Source: Hypericibacter terrae (lineage in GTDB: Bacteria; Pseudomonadota; Alphaproteobacteria; Dongiales; Dongiaceae). Taken from it: 64,000 bases of DNA. Under the pieces are notes generated by a model that was not told the origin of the DNA, searched no databases, and was given only the letters and a program-made list of their open reading frames with translations. Location of the stretch: assembly GCF_008728855.1 (NCBI RefSeq), contig NZ_CP042906.1, positions 3,709,570 to 3,773,569 of the forward strand, given 5' to 3'. A program made the position numbers and the translations under genes. Position 1 is the first letter of the stretch. Each line of letters begins with the position of its first letter. Positions 1-9,380 of this stretch are shown one piece after another.

Positions 1-3000
1 CCGTCAAGTGTGTTCCCACCCCGTGCCTTAGTGGAGGTCACTCGAGCTTGCGATTGGACGAGACGCAACAACGACTTGAGTACTGGCATGAGGCGGCGGT
101 CGATCAGCTCGTGATCCGGCTGGTTGAAATAGGACAGCAGGCAGCGATAGCAGCCGGCGACGCAACGCGTGTCTTCCGCGTCCTTGAGCGCTTCGGGACC
201 CTCGCGCAGGGCGCTCTCGATGCTGGGAGCCGTTGCATGCATGATTCCAAGTGCTTCCGTAGCAAGGCGGGGAAAGGCCCCGTTCTCCCGCATCAACCGC
301 GAGAGAGCGCCGGCGCCGCCCTCCGCCGCCTCGTAGAACAGCAAGGCCTGACGGTCGGTCCGACCGGGCGTGGACTCGACCAGGATCTCCCCTTCCTCGA
401 GTTGATAGACGGCTTCGACGCTTCGGGCGAAAGCGTGCTGCAGGGTCGCGATGACGGCGTCGGCCTCCTCCCCCAGGCCACGGAGCCAGAGCGCGGGGAA
501 GCGGATCAGGAGCGCGTTCTTCCGGTCCTCGACCACCGGCGTGATGATCTGCCGTGCTGCGATCGGGCTCGGCGGCCCGTCCTCGCTGACCCCGTCCGCG
601 CTCACCCAATAACCCGTCCGGGGATCGATGAGAAAGCCGACGGAGTCCTTGTCCTTTCGCCGCTTCAGGCCGCGATTGATCCGGCGCACCAGGGCAACCG
701 GCGCAAAATCGGCCTGCAGAATCTCGCCCTCTTCGTCCAAGACCTCGAGCGACGTCACCTCGCTCGAATCCTTGAACGAGAAAACGGTCTGCAGATCGAA
801 GCCCTGGCGCCGCCGCTCTTCGTCGTTGGCGGTGATCCGTTCGACGGCCCGGGTGCCGACATTATCGATCCGATAGAGATTCTTGGTGATATGGGCACCC
901 GAAAGCGGATTCGAGCAGACATGGCACCGTTCCGGAGGCTCGCCGTCATGGCTGGCACCGCAAGCCGGGCAGACCGAGGTGCTGAAGGTCGGCAGCTCGC
1001 CGCGTTCGCCGCCACCGACGTCCTTCAACAGGGCACGATCCACGCGGTAGGCGCGGCCCTCGTGATAGACCAGGCTACCCGGGCCGAACTCCGAGATCGC
1101 CAGGAACCGCGCACGCTGGATGTATTGCTGTCCCTTGCCCCCGGAATCCCCCGGCACGAAGGCCATCAGCGGCAACCTCGGGAAGTTGTAGCCGGGCAGG
1201 AACCCTTCGGTCGCGAGATAGCGATAGACGTAGAAATCCGAGCTCTGGCCCTGCGCGCCTTGCAGCAGAAGCTTGATCTGGATGTTGGCGGCCTGTTGGC
1301 GCATCTCGGCCGCGCGACGTTCGACCGGCTGGATCGAATAGTCCTGCAAGGTCCGCGCCGCATCGTCCCGCTGGCGCTCCGCCGCCACCAGCAGGTCCCG
1401 CCATCGGTTGAAGCTTGCGTTAAAGCGCTGTGGCGCCTTGGCCACCGTCTCGCGCGAGAAGTTCTCGACACTCGTGAACCAGGCGGGCAGCTCGGGCATG
1501 TAGTCCCGTTGCAGCGCGTTCAATACGGAACCGATCCGTTCACGCGCCGCCTCGCTGCTCTCCGGCGCCGTGACGCGCTGCTGGATCTCGGTCTTGAGCG
1601 GCTTCTCCGGCGCCGTCATTTCGAGATTCTCGGCGATGGCCTCCTTCAGGTCCGCGCCGCTGGCAGCCAGCCACTCAGCATGGAGATGACTGGTGACAAG
1701 CTCCGGGTTGGCGAGGTCGATGGAGGGCGGCTCCACGACCCCATAGACCATCTGGTCTTTCCGCTGGAAGAAATACTGATCGTGGGGGCTTTGAGCGGCA
1801 CAGTAGGCGACGATCAGGGCCGCTTGTCCGCTTCGCCCAGCACGGCCGCTGCGTTGGGCATAATTGGCCGGCGTCGGCGGGATGTTGCGAAGATAGACCA
1901 CATTCATCGCGGAAATGTCGACGCCGAGCTCCATGGTCGGCGAACAGAAGAGCGCCGGCAGCCGACGGTCGTCCTCGCGGAACTCCTTCAGCTTGTCGGC
2001 TTTTTCCTTCAACTTCTTCCGATCGTCCTCTCCATTCCGGAAGCGCGCCTCCCGCAGCTCGCGGAGCTGGCTGTCGACCTGGGCGGTATGCTCGCGGCTT
2101 TCGAACCCGAACAAAGTCTGGCCGCCCGCGGCCAGTAGGTCGGCGATCCGCCCATAGAGCCCGCGGAAGAACGGGTTATTGCGCTCCGGCTCAGGCGCAT
2201 CGTCGCGGCGGAAGGCGATGGCGGACGACACCAGGCGCCAAGCCTCTCCTTCGACGGGGGAGGGCGCCGGCGTGACGAGTCCATAGACCTTGGCCGCGCT
2301 GAGCAAACCGTCGATGATGCCGACGACTTCCGGCCCCGTTGGCAGCTTCCCGCCGAACCGCCTTCTGCGCAGCGCCCTGCCGATCAGGCTTTGCGAGCCT
2401 CCTCGGATGATGAGCGCCTCGTCGCGCTGGGAGATTTCCTTGCGGCTGGGTGGCCGCGGCACGAAGACCGTGGCCGCAAGCGCCCGCTCGTCGAGTGCCC
2501 AAGGCGCCTTGATCACGGCGCGTGCCCGCGCGATCAGATTGTCGATCTCGTCTCGGTCGAGCGCCTTGCACTCGATCGCAAGGCCGCGACGCATGATGTC
2601 GAGCAGTTCGCGCAGGGCTGCGGCACGCTCCGCGACGGAAGCCGCCCTGAGCGATGGCACGTCCACGAACCGCGCGTCGTCGGCCGCCAGCTCGTTCAGC
2701 GATACGTAGTCGGCCTTGATGAGGCCGAGCTGCTCGAGATTTGGGTTCGTGTAGCGCCAGCCACGCCGCTGATCGATCCAGAAACGGTGCGCCAGCGAGT
2801 CGCGGATGGTCTTCTCGGCTGTGACGAGACTGGCCCCCATGAGGCCAGGCTCCAGCAACCATTCCGACCGGCGCTCCAGGTTGGCCGCGATGAAGCCCAG
2901 CATGCGTTGGATGGCCCGCCCGATCTCTTCTTCCTGAATTCCTTCGGGCCCGGCCTCCGACAGGGCTGCGAGGATGGCGCCGCGGAGCAGGGTCACAAAG

Positions 3001-4997
3001 ACGAAGTCGTTGAAATGCCCCGCCTGAAGTGCGGCGTCCTGCCGGTTGTCGGTGAAGGCCAGCAACTTCCTCGTGGTTTCGGGAATGGCGTCCCCCTGCT
3101 CGTTCATCCAGCGAAGGATCGAGGACACAAGGATGGTCGTGGCCGAACTGCGCCCCTCCGCGCTGAGCGCCGCCAGCCGGTTGATGTCCCTGGTGGAGTC
3201 GCTGTGGTGATCGCCGCAGGCGGGGCAAAACTTGAACTTACCCGGCATGAACCAGGCGTGCCGTCCGTCTGTGCTAGATCGACCGTCGGGCTTCACGAAA
3301 AATGGCACGGCACGGGACTTGCGATAGCTGGCCCTCAATCGCGTCTCGCCTGACTTCGTCGTCTCCAGCCAGCTATCCGGATAATCCTCGTCGCGTCCCT
3401 CGAAGGTGAACTCGTCGCCGTCCACGGGGTCCGGCATCAGGAATCCCCAGATTTCGGTCGGTCCCTCCGGATCGGCCTCATCGTTTGCCGGCACGTCATC
3501 GATCTCGCGCTTCTCGAACCGCTCCTCCCCCAGAGTCTTGATCAGGGTGACCGGATGGTGCTCCTGGCCGCAACGGCGGCAGAAATGGACGCTGAAAAGC
3601 CGTTTCTCCGGATTGTCCGGGTCGAAGACCTGGCCATCGAAGGTGACCGTCCGCGAGCCCGAAGGATCGAGGGTGGAATAAAGCCGCCCAGCGCCCGAGA
3701 TGAACTGATGCAGCTTGAAGGCGAAGAGCGGCTCTTCTGCGCCGGAAGGAACGCCGCGGTCACGCTCTGTGAGGCTGAAGGCGAGCAAGGCATTCTTCAG
3801 CGCGGCTTCGCAATCCTTCGCCAAGGCGCCGGAGTCCTTCTGAAGTCTTGCTGCGGCGTCGCTCAGCGGCATGGGATGGGCTCTTAGGGGCTTACGGTGG
3901 AGATCGCGAAGCCCAAGCCGTGTCTCGACCCAGATCGCCAGCGGGTCCTGCTTCAGGGATTCATTAGACTGCCCAAGATAGCGATCTCCCTGAGCTACGC
4001 GCTTGACGGAGTCGACCAATCCGTCCAATCCATGGTCGGCCGATTGGCTGGGGTCGGTCACCCGGCGCAATGTCTCGGTGACGACGGAGTCGCGCGTGAT
4101 ACTGGTCCCGAACAGCGCCGAAGCAACGTTCGCGACCGCTTGGTTTCGATACTGCTCGGTTCCTTCGCTAGCCATCGTCGCGGAGGTTCCGACGCAGATC
4201 GGCGGTTTTTCTGGATCGCCCACACGCGCCCGCAACCGCCGCACCAGCATCGCTACATCTGCACCTTGCCGCCCGCGATATGTATGGAGCTCGTCCAGCA
4301 CTACGAAATTGAGGCCGCGACAGTTCTCGATGACTGCCTTATCGAGCTCGGACTGCCGGGTCATGAGCAGCTCGAGCATCATAAAATTCGTTAGTAGTAT
4401 GTCGGGCGGGTTTCGCCTGATCTTGTCACGATCGTCCGGGCTTTCCTGGCCCGTATATCGAGCGAATGTGACCGGAACTGGGAGATTACGACCGGTGAGG
4501 AACTTTTTCAGCTCTTCGATCTGGCTGTTTGCAAGCGCATTCATCGGATAGATGATCAGCGCTCTCGTCTTCTGTTTCTCTCCCGTGCGTTTGGCTTTGA
4601 CGATGGCATCGATGATCGGGATAAAGAAGCAAAGCGACTTGCCCGAGCCTGTGCCTGTCGTCACCACGAAGCTCTTGCCCTTGAGAGCGAGCCCGGTCGC
4701 CTGCGCCTGGTGGCGCCAAAGCGTCAAGGTCTTGTCGGAATCTGTGGCCTTCGCTCGCGCGTTCAGGAAGATCTGCTTGCATTCCTCCGCAAGACCGTCG
4801 CTCCCGACCAGTGACGCGATCGTCCCGCCTTCTTCATAGTGCGGATTCAGTTGCAGGAGGGGCTCCGGCCAGAACCGCCGCCCTGCGTATAGCTGGTCGA
4901 CTTTGGACTTTAACTCGAGCGAGCGAATCCGCGTAAAGGATCGGGCAAAGCTCGTGTAGTGGTTGAGCAGATTCTCGTCGAGAGAAAAGACGTCCAT
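1..4997 (-). CDS. Giant DEAD/DEAH helicase with DUF1998-like C-terminus, DruE-like (partial)
   Basis: The frame is open from the ATG at 4997 to the left edge, giving at least 1,665 residues without a stop; the stop lies outside the window. Superfamily 2 motifs are visible: Walker A TGTGSGKS (114-121), motif II DELH (235-238), GTSAT (270-274) and motif VI QRSGRAGR near 1045-1052. Cysteine clusters occur near residues 476 (CRRC), 590 (CPAC) and 1350 (CPAC...CHVC), and a CVAGCYRC cluster near 1616 is typical of the DUF1998 region. Family knowledge: helicases of this size with a C-terminal DUF1998 are the hallmark of Druantia (DruE) and resemble the DrmA/DrmB halves of DISARM; COG1205/YprA-type helicases are much shorter. 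It probably translocates on nucleic acid as part of an anti-phage system whose partner genes would lie left of the window. No partner is seen to the right. Sure of helicase; DruE assignment is inference. Confidence 0.85.
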   Translation of the reverse strand, partial: MDVFSLDENLLNHYTSFARSFTRIRSLELKSKVDQLYAGRRFWPEPLLQLNPHYEEGGTIASLVGSDGLAEECKQIFLNARAKATDSDKTLTLWRHQAQATGLALKGKSFVVTTGTGSGKSLCFFIPIIDAIVKAKRTGEKQKTRALIIYPMNALANSQIEELKKFLTGRNLPVPVTFARYTGQESPDDRDKIRRNPPDILLTNFMMLELLMTRQSELDKAVIENCRGLNFVVLDELHTYRGRQGADVAMLVRRLRARVGDPEKPPICVGTSATMASEGTEQYRNQAVANVASALFGTSITRDSVVTETLRRVTDPSQSADHGLDGLVDSVKRVAQGDRYLGQSNESLKQDPLAIWVETRLGLRDLHRKPLRAHPMPLSDAAARLQKDSGALAKDCEAALKNALLAFSLTERDRGVPSGAEEPLFAFKLHQFISGAGRLYSTLDPSGSRTVTFDGQVFDPDNPEKRLFSVHFCRRCGQEHHPVTLIKTLGEERFEKREIDDVPANDEADPEGPTEIWGFLMPDPVDGDEFTFEGRDEDYPDSWLETTKSGETRLRASYRKSRAVPFFVKPDGRSSTDGRHAWFMPGKFKFCPACGDHHSDSTRDINRLAALSAEGRSSATTILVSSILRWMNEQGDAIPETTRKLLAFTDNRQDAALQAGHFNDFVFVTLLRGAILAALSEAGPEGIQEEEIGRAIQRMLGFIAANLERRSEWLLEPGLMGASLVTAEKTIRDSLAHRFWIDQRRGWRYTNPNLEQLGLIKADYVSLNELAADDARFVDVPSLRAASVAERAAALRELLDIMRRGLAIECKALDRDEIDNLIARARAVIKAPWALDERALAATVFVPRPPSRKEISQRDEALIIRGGSQSLIGRALRRRRFGGKLPTGPEVVGIIDGLLSAAKVYGLVTPAPSPVEGEAWRLVSSAIAFRRDDAPEPERNNPFFRGLYGRIADLLAAGGQTLFGFESREHTAQVDSQLRELREARFRNGEDDRKKLKEKADKLKEFREDDRRLPALFCSPTMELGVDISAMNVVYLRNIPPTPANYAQRSGRAGRSGQAALIVAYCAAQSPHDQYFFQRKDQMVYGVVEPPSIDLANPELVTSHLHAEWLAASGADLKEAIAENLEMTAPEKPLKTEIQQRVTAPESSEAARERIGSVLNALQRDYMPELPAWFTSVENFSRETVAKAPQRFNASFNRWRDLLVAAERQRDDAARTLQDYSIQPVERRAAEMRQQAANIQIKLLLQGAQGQSSDFYVYRYLATEGFLPGYNFPRLPLMAFVPGDSGGKGQQYIQRARFLAISEFGPGSLVYHEGRAYRVDRALLKDVGGGERGELPTFSTSVCPACGASHDGEPPERCHVCSNPLSGAHITKNLYRIDNVGTRAVERITANDEERRRQGFDLQTVFSFKDSSEVTSLEVLDEEGEILQADFAPVALVRRINRGLKRRKDKDSVGFLIDPRTGYWVSADGVSEDGPPSPIAARQIITPVVEDRKNALLIRFPALWLRGLGEEADAVIATLQHAFARSVEAVYQLEEGEILVESTPGRTDRQALLFYEAAEGGAGALSRLMRENGAFPRLATEALGIMHATAPSIESALREGPEALKDAEDTRCVAGCYRCLLSYFNQPDHELIDRRLMPVLKSLLRLVQSQARVTSTKARGGNTLD

Positions 4998-5158
4998 TTC
5001 GCTTCGATCTCCCGCCCGATCATAGCGCTATGCACCTACAACAGGCCTCATCCTATACGGAGCGCCCCTTCCACCTATCTCTACCATTCCGGGCGGCGTC
5101 TGCAACTAGTCTTCGAGACGACCGTCTTAGGGGCAATTGGCCCGCACCAAGGCTCAAT

Positions 5159-5184
5159 ATCTATGGTCGGCATCTATGGTCGGC
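5159..5184. repeat. Perfect 13-bp tandem duplication between helicase and GST
   Basis: Two adjacent copies of ATCTATGGTCGGC fill 5159-5171 and 5172-5184. They lie in the 268-base gap (4998-5265) between the helicase start and the GST stop. Nothing else recognisable was found in that gap: no credible ORF, hairpin terminator or RNA gene. Confidence 0.7.
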
Positions 5185-5265
5185 TCGCCTCCGAAGCTCC
5201 GCGTACAAGACTGGTTAGCGGGAGAAGTTCCTGCCAGCCCGCCGCATTGGAAGGGCTGACGCCCC

Positions 5266-5907
5266 TCACTTCTTCCAATGCGGCGGGATCGTCTTCTCGT
5301 AATAGGGCAGCTTCTCGATCGCGCCCTTCCAGGCGCGCAGCTTCGGCGGCAGGCGGTCGTCGGCGATGCCCTGGCTGGGCTTGCGCAGCTCGATGCGCGC
5401 CAGCATGCGGACGAACGGGAACATCGTGAAATCGGCGATCGAGAGCTCGCCGGCGATGTAGGGGCCGACGAAGGCGGCCTCGAAGGGCGCGAGCGCCTCC
5501 AACATCTTCGTGTGGGCGGCGGCCAGCTCCTCCTTCGTGGCGGGCGTGTCGCGGAAGAGCGTCAGATCGGTGAGCTCGTTGCTGGCGGTCTTCACATAGT
5601 CGCCGATCTCGGTCGCGAGGCGGCGCACCGTGGCGCGCGCCTTGACGTCCTTCGGCAGCAGCGGCTTCTGCGGATATTTCTCCTCGAGATATTCGAGGAT
5701 CACGGCCGACTCCCAGAGGGCGAAGCCGTCATCGACGATGGTCGGCACCAGGCCGCGCGGGTTGATGGCACGGAAGGCGGGCGCCTTGGTCTCCTCCTTG
5801 TCGAAGGACAGGACCTTCAGCTCGTAGGGGATGGCCTTGTGCTCGAGGGCGAGCCAGACCTTCCAGGCAAAGGGGGAGCCGGAGCCGTAATAGAATGTCA
5901 GCGCCAT
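5266..5907 (-). CDS. Glutathione S-transferase family protein
   Basis: A 213-residue protein with the usual GST length. The N-terminal thioredoxin-like half begins MALTFYYGSGSPFAWKVWLA and carries the cis-Pro region VPTIVDD and the ESAVILEYLEEKYP segment that binds the gamma-glutamyl part of glutathione. The helical C-terminal half contains GELSIADFTMFPFV, with the conserved N-capping/hydrophobic-staple Asp. It likely conjugates or reduces electrophilic substrates in the cytosol. The ATG at 5907 was chosen over an in-frame start 28 codons upstream because the fold begins there and the upstream stretch encodes low-complexity residues from an intergenic repeat; GAGGT sits about nine bases before it. 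Substrate cannot be inferred; it is transcribed alone. Confidence 0.88.
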   Translation of the reverse strand: MALTFYYGSGSPFAWKVWLALEHKAIPYELKVLSFDKEETKAPAFRAINPRGLVPTIVDDGFALWESAVILEYLEEKYPQKPLLPKDVKARATVRRLATEIGDYVKTASNELTDLTLFRDTPATKEELAAAHTKMLEALAPFEAAFVGPYIAGELSIADFTMFPFVRMLARIELRKPSQGIADDRLPPKLRAWKGAIEKLPYYEKTIPPHWKK

Positions 5908-6260
5908 GGGGAGACCTCGGGGTGATGGGGTTTCGGTGAGAGTCTGCCGGTTCCTGGCGGCACCAACCCCTCCCCCTACCCCCTCCCGCAAGGGGAGGGG
6001 GCTTGGAGGGTTGTGGGCGGGCCCGGCGAATCGGCAATTCGGGCAGGAGCTTAGCCCAGCCGTGACGGGCTGGCGACCGCGTGGGCAACAGGGTTATGCT
6101 GGGATGTTGCACTGCGGTATCGATTCGCCCATTTACTCCATCTTCGGACCTCCCCTGCCATCATGCCTGCTCCGAATCCGCCCGCTTCGGCCCTGAAAAC
6201 CTTTACCCCCGCGCCCTTCGCAGCCGCGAACCCACCCTCCTCCAGACATCGAAACACCCC
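5908..6260. other. 353-base divergent intergenic region with one palindromic repeat
   Basis: This gap separates the GST start from the patatin start on the opposite strand, so it should carry both promoters. The only clear structure is the C/G-rich palindrome at 5967-6013, listed separately. An in-frame upstream extension of the patatin gene back to 6081 exists but has no family-like sequence, so it was not called coding. Confidence 0.5.
5967..6013. repeat. Intergenic C/G palindrome, copy 1
   Basis: The core is a 9-bp stem, CCCCCTCCC at 5979-5987 against GGGAGGGGG at 5993-6001, with a 5-base loop GCAAG. It is preceded by CCCCTCCCCCTA. The same arrangement recurs almost verbatim at 11117-11151 and 58584-58617 and, inverted, at 58640-58673. 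Confidence 0.8.
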
Positions 6261-7388
6261 ATGGCCCCCCTCGACCGCCCCGGCCCGACCGGTCTTCCCA
6301 GCAATGCGCCCCTGCCCGAGCCCCAGCGCGCGAGCCGTCCGGGCGTGAAGAACATCTCCCTGGCCCTCCAGGGCGGCGGATCGCACGGCGCCTTCACCTG
6401 GGGCGTGATGCATCGGCTCATGAGCGAGCCGCGGCTCTATATCGACGGGATCAGCGGCACCAGCGCCGGCGCCATGAACGCGGTCGTCTTCACCGACGGC
6501 TTCGTCAAGGGCCGCCGCCAGGGCGCCATCGACGCGCTCGCCCATTTCTGGGACCGCGTGGCCGACCTCTATCACCTGCCGCGCAGCGCCGCGATGACGA
6601 TGGCGATGCCGGGATTCGGCATTCCCGGCTTCAGCCCGCACAAGAACGGCAATGGCTGGCAGGTCGATCGCGACCCGACCTTCATGGCGGTCGATTTCAT
6701 GACCCGCATCTTCGCGCCGACGCAGTTCAACCCGCTCAACATCAACCCGCTGCGCGAGGTGCTCGAGGATATCGTCGATTTCGAGGGGCTGCGCCAGCAT
6801 CCGGACATCAAGCTGTTCGTCACGGCCTCGAACGTGCGCACCTGCAAGTCGCGGGTGTTCCGCACGCCCGAGCTGACCGTCGACACGCTGATGGCCTCGG
6901 CCTGCCTGCCGCTGATGTTCAAGGCGGTCGAGATCGACGGCGAGCATTACTGGGACGGCGGCTATCTCGGCAATCCCGCGATCTACCCGCTGATCCATGA
7001 ATGCGCCAGCCGCGACGTGGTGATCGTGCAGATCAACCCCATGAACCGGCCGGAGGTGCCGACCTCGGCGCGCGACATCCTCAACCGCATCAACGAAATG
7101 ACCTTCAATGCCAGCCTGGTGCGCGAGATGTTCGGCGTCGCCACCATCACCTCGCTGATCGAGAGCGGCTCGCTCCATGACGAGCGCTACGCCGCGGTGC
7201 GCTTCCACCAGATCGGCGCCGAGGCGGAGATCGCCCAGCTCGGCGCGCTCAGCAAGCTCAACACCGAGCGCAGCTTCCTCGAGCATCTGCACAAGATGGG
7301 CTATGAGGCCGCCGAAACCTGGATCGAGCAGAACATCGACCGGATCGGGTGGGAGAGCACGATCAATGTGACGGATACGTTTGTGTAG
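6261..7388 (+). CDS. Patatin-like phospholipase (RssA family)
   Basis: A 375-residue patatin-family acyl hydrolase. It has the oxyanion-hole motif GGGSHG (38-43), the nucleophile elbow GTSAG (66-70, Ser68) and the catalytic Asp in the DGG motif of YWDGGYLGNP near residue 232, so the Ser/Asp dyad is intact. Length and motif spacing fit stand-alone bacterial RssA-type patatins that hydrolyse phospholipid or other acyl esters. No signal peptide or membrane segment is visible. The ATG at 6261 was chosen because family similarity begins about 30 residues later and the longer frame from 6081 is not family-like; the ribosome binding site is poor, which leaves the start uncertain. It is monocistronic. 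Confidence 0.88.
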   Translation: MAPLDRPGPTGLPSNAPLPEPQRASRPGVKNISLALQGGGSHGAFTWGVMHRLMSEPRLYIDGISGTSAGAMNAVVFTDGFVKGRRQGAIDALAHFWDRVADLYHLPRSAAMTMAMPGFGIPGFSPHKNGNGWQVDRDPTFMAVDFMTRIFAPTQFNPLNINPLREVLEDIVDFEGLRQHPDIKLFVTASNVRTCKSRVFRTPELTVDTLMASACLPLMFKAVEIDGEHYWDGGYLGNPAIYPLIHECASRDVVIVQINPMNRPEVPTSARDILNRINEMTFNASLVREMFGVATITSLIESGSLHDERYAAVRFHQIGAEAEIAQLGALSKLNTERSFLEHLHKMGYEAAETWIEQNIDRIGWESTINVTDTFV

Positions 7389-7498
7389 GGGGACGCTCCC
7401 GGGCCGATCGCTTCGCACGTCCGTGTGATCGCTACGCTCTGCTTCTAAGCTTCGATCACGATTCTTTGCCTCTCCCTTCACCAATCCCCTCCTTCCTG

Positions 7499-7537
7499 CC
7501 CCCTCCCCCCTTGAGGGGGAGGTTAGGGTGGGGGGTG
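7499..7537. repeat. Intergenic C/G palindrome, copy 2
   Basis: CCTCCCCC and GGGGGAGG flank a CTTGA-type loop, followed by TTAGGGTGGGGGG. It lies in the gap between the patatin and DUF559 genes. The sequence just before it (GTGATCGCTACGCTC, about 7425-7440) recurs near repeat copies at 11094 and 58513, so the repeat unit is composite. Confidence 0.7.
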
Positions 7538-7564
7538 AGCGTAGAACTCGGTTCTGGCCTAGCG

Positions 7565-7930
7565 ATGTCCATCGACAACGCCCGACGCCTCCGCAAGGAC
7601 GCCACCGACGCCGAGCGCAAGCTCTGGTCAGCGCTGCGCCATAAGCAGATCGAGGGCTTCAAATTCCGCAGACAGGTGCCTCTTGGCGAATTCGTTGCCG
7701 ACTTCGCTTGCCTGTCGCAGCGGCTGATCATCGAAGTCGATGGTGGGCAGCATGACGCGGAACGCGAGAAAGATGCAGCGCGAACGGCCTGGCTGAACGC
7801 GCGCGGCTATCGTGTCATCCGGTTCTGGAACAATGACGTGCTGGATAATCTGGAGGGAGTCGTCCAGACGATCTTGACCGCGCTCCAGGATCACCCCCCA
7901 CCCCAGCCTCCCCCTCAAGGGGGGAGGTGA
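7565..7930 (+). CDS. DUF559 endonuclease-like protein with repeat-encoded C-terminus
   Basis: A 121-residue protein matching the small DUF559 (Vsr-like, PD-(D/E)XK fold) family: RRLRKDATDAERKLW at the N-terminus, FRRQVPLGEFVADFAC, the acidic core LIIEVDGGQHD with the usual Asp and Glu, then YRVIRFWNNDVL. The family is predicted to be nuclease-like but its cellular role is unknown. The ATG at 7565 is where similarity begins; a longer frame from 7349 runs through a repeat and is not family-like. The last dozen residues (HPPPQPPPQGGR) are encoded by intergenic palindrome copy 3, so the repeat has extended the reading frame. The gene sits alone between two repeat copies. Confidence 0.85.
   Translation: MSIDNARRLRKDATDAERKLWSALRHKQIEGFKFRRQVPLGEFVADFACLSQRLIIEVDGGQHDAEREKDAARTAWLNARGYRVIRFWNNDVLDNLEGVVQTILTALQDHPPPQPPPQGGR
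7907..7927. repeat. Palindrome copy 3, inside the end of the DUF559 gene
   Basis: CCTCCCCC, a TCAAG-type loop and GGGGGAGG overlap the last codons of the DUF559 gene; the stop TGA follows at once at 7928-7930. Confidence 0.75.
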
Positions 7931-7957
7931 AGAAGAGAAGGGTGGACGGGCTCAGAC

Positions 7958-9322
7958 TCAAATCGCCGGGCTGCTCCACACATCCTTCTGCTTCAGCAGC
8001 CGCTCCATTGCGCCGGCGATGGCGAGCAACCTCGCCTCGCTGCCCGGCCGCCCGATGAGCTGCAGCCCCACCGGCATGGCGGCCGCATCGCGCCCCGCCG
8101 GCAGCGTCACGGCGCAGAGGCCCATGAAGTTCACGACGCAGGTGTTGCGCAGCATGCGCAGGTTGATGCGCATATAGGTGTCGTCGTCGGTGATCGCCGC
8201 CATGGGCGGCGGGGTGATCGGGACGGTGGGGCAGACCAGGGCGTCGACGGTTTCGAGCGCGGCCGCGGCGCCGGCGCCGAGCGCGTCGTAGCGGTCGCGG
8301 CGCTGCAGGAACTCCCAGGCGGGGAGCGCGCTGCCGGCTTCCATGCGCTTGCGCACGCGGGAATCGAGCGTGGGGATCCAGTCCGGCAGGTCGCGCTTGA
8401 GGAATGCGAAGAGCTCGGCCGAGATGATGCCGCCGCGGTGATAGAGCTCATAGACCTCGGCCGAGCCGGGGAGCGCCATCTCGGAGGTTTTCGCGCCCGC
8501 TGCCGCGGCGAGCTTCAGCGCCTCCTGCACCCGCTCCGCCACGCCGGGCTCGGCGCCCTCCCAGAAGAAGGGCTCGGCGACCGCGAGCGTCACGCCGCCC
8601 ATGCCGTCGAGCGCCGGCACCGCCTCGCCGTCGAGCGCGGCGAAGGCGAAGGCGGCGTCGGCGGCGCTGCGCGTCAGCGTGCCCGCGGTGTCGAAGACCT
8701 GGCTCAGCGGCACGATGCCCGCGGTCGACCAGCGGCCCTTGGTGGTCTTGAGGCCGACAGTGCCGGTGACGCTGGCGGGGATCCGCACCGAGCCGCCGGT
8801 GTCGGTGCCGAAGGCCAGGAGTGCCGTGCCTTCGCCCAGGCTCACGCCGGCGCCGCTGCTCGAGCCGCCGGGCGAGCGGTGGGTCTTGCGATCCTGCGGA
8901 TTCCAGGGGGCCGGCCAATGGGCGTTGACGCCGAGCCCGCCGAAGGCGAACTCGACCGTGTGCGACTTGCCCATGATGACCGCGATCTGGTTGCGCAAGC
9001 TCCGGACGATGGGGCCCTGCTCGCGCCAGCGGAGCGGGAGCTCGCGCGGACTGCCGGCGAAGGTCGGCAAACCCTCGACGCCATAGAGATCCTTGACCGA
9101 GACCGGGATGCCCTGGAGCGCCCCCAGCCGGCTGCCCGCGGCGAAGGCCGCGTCGGCTGCCGCCGCCTGGCGCAGCGCGAACTCCGGCGCCCAGGTCTTG
9201 TAGGCGTTGAGCGACGGGTCGTGGCGCGCCTGCGCCGCCTCGACCAGGGCGCGGGCCTCGAGGGAGCCGTCGGCGAGCTGGGCGGCGATGGCGGCGAGAG
9301 GCTGGTCGAGCGGGTTGGGCAT
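7958..9322 (-). CDS. Amidase signature family hydrolase
   Basis: A 454-residue amidase with the Ser-cisSer-Lys triad elements: Lys in PVSVKDLYG, the Gly/Ser-rich signature SPGGSSSGAG, and the nucleophile Ser in DTGGSVRIPAS. It would hydrolyse a carboxamide to acid plus ammonia in the cytosol; substrate is unknown. The ATG at 9322 was preferred to 9403 because family similarity starts a few residues later (PLDQPLAAIAAQLADG) and the upstream residues are Arg-rich and unlike the family. It is the last gene of the minus-strand run amidase - SDR - cysteine hydrolase - GS-like - RpiR, which suggests a shared catabolic pathway for a nitrogenous compound. Confidence 0.88.
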   Translation of the reverse strand: MPNPLDQPLAAIAAQLADGSLEARALVEAAQARHDPSLNAYKTWAPEFALRQAAAADAAFAAGSRLGALQGIPVSVKDLYGVEGLPTFAGSPRELPLRWREQGPIVRSLRNQIAVIMGKSHTVEFAFGGLGVNAHWPAPWNPQDRKTHRSPGGSSSGAGVSLGEGTALLAFGTDTGGSVRIPASVTGTVGLKTTKGRWSTAGIVPLSQVFDTAGTLTRSAADAAFAFAALDGEAVPALDGMGGVTLAVAEPFFWEGAEPGVAERVQEALKLAAAAGAKTSEMALPGSAEVYELYHRGGIISAELFAFLKRDLPDWIPTLDSRVRKRMEAGSALPAWEFLQRRDRYDALGAGAAAALETVDALVCPTVPITPPPMAAITDDDTYMRINLRMLRNTCVVNFMGLCAVTLPAGRDAAAMPVGLQLIGRPGSEARLLAIAGAMERLLKQKDVWSSPAI

Positions 9323-9380
9323 GGGCGATCGGTCCTTCAGGCGGCGCTGGATGCGGCGACGGGCGGCGGCGTCATTTCCC

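Noticed and set aside
48-2138. A 696-codon open frame on the plus strand
   Set aside because: Antisense to the giant helicase, whose motifs are clear on the minus strand; no family resemblance in the plus frame.
5030-5218. Small plus-strand ORF between the helicase and GST
   Set aside because: 62 codons without recognisable domain or ribosome binding site, running through a 13-bp tandem duplication.
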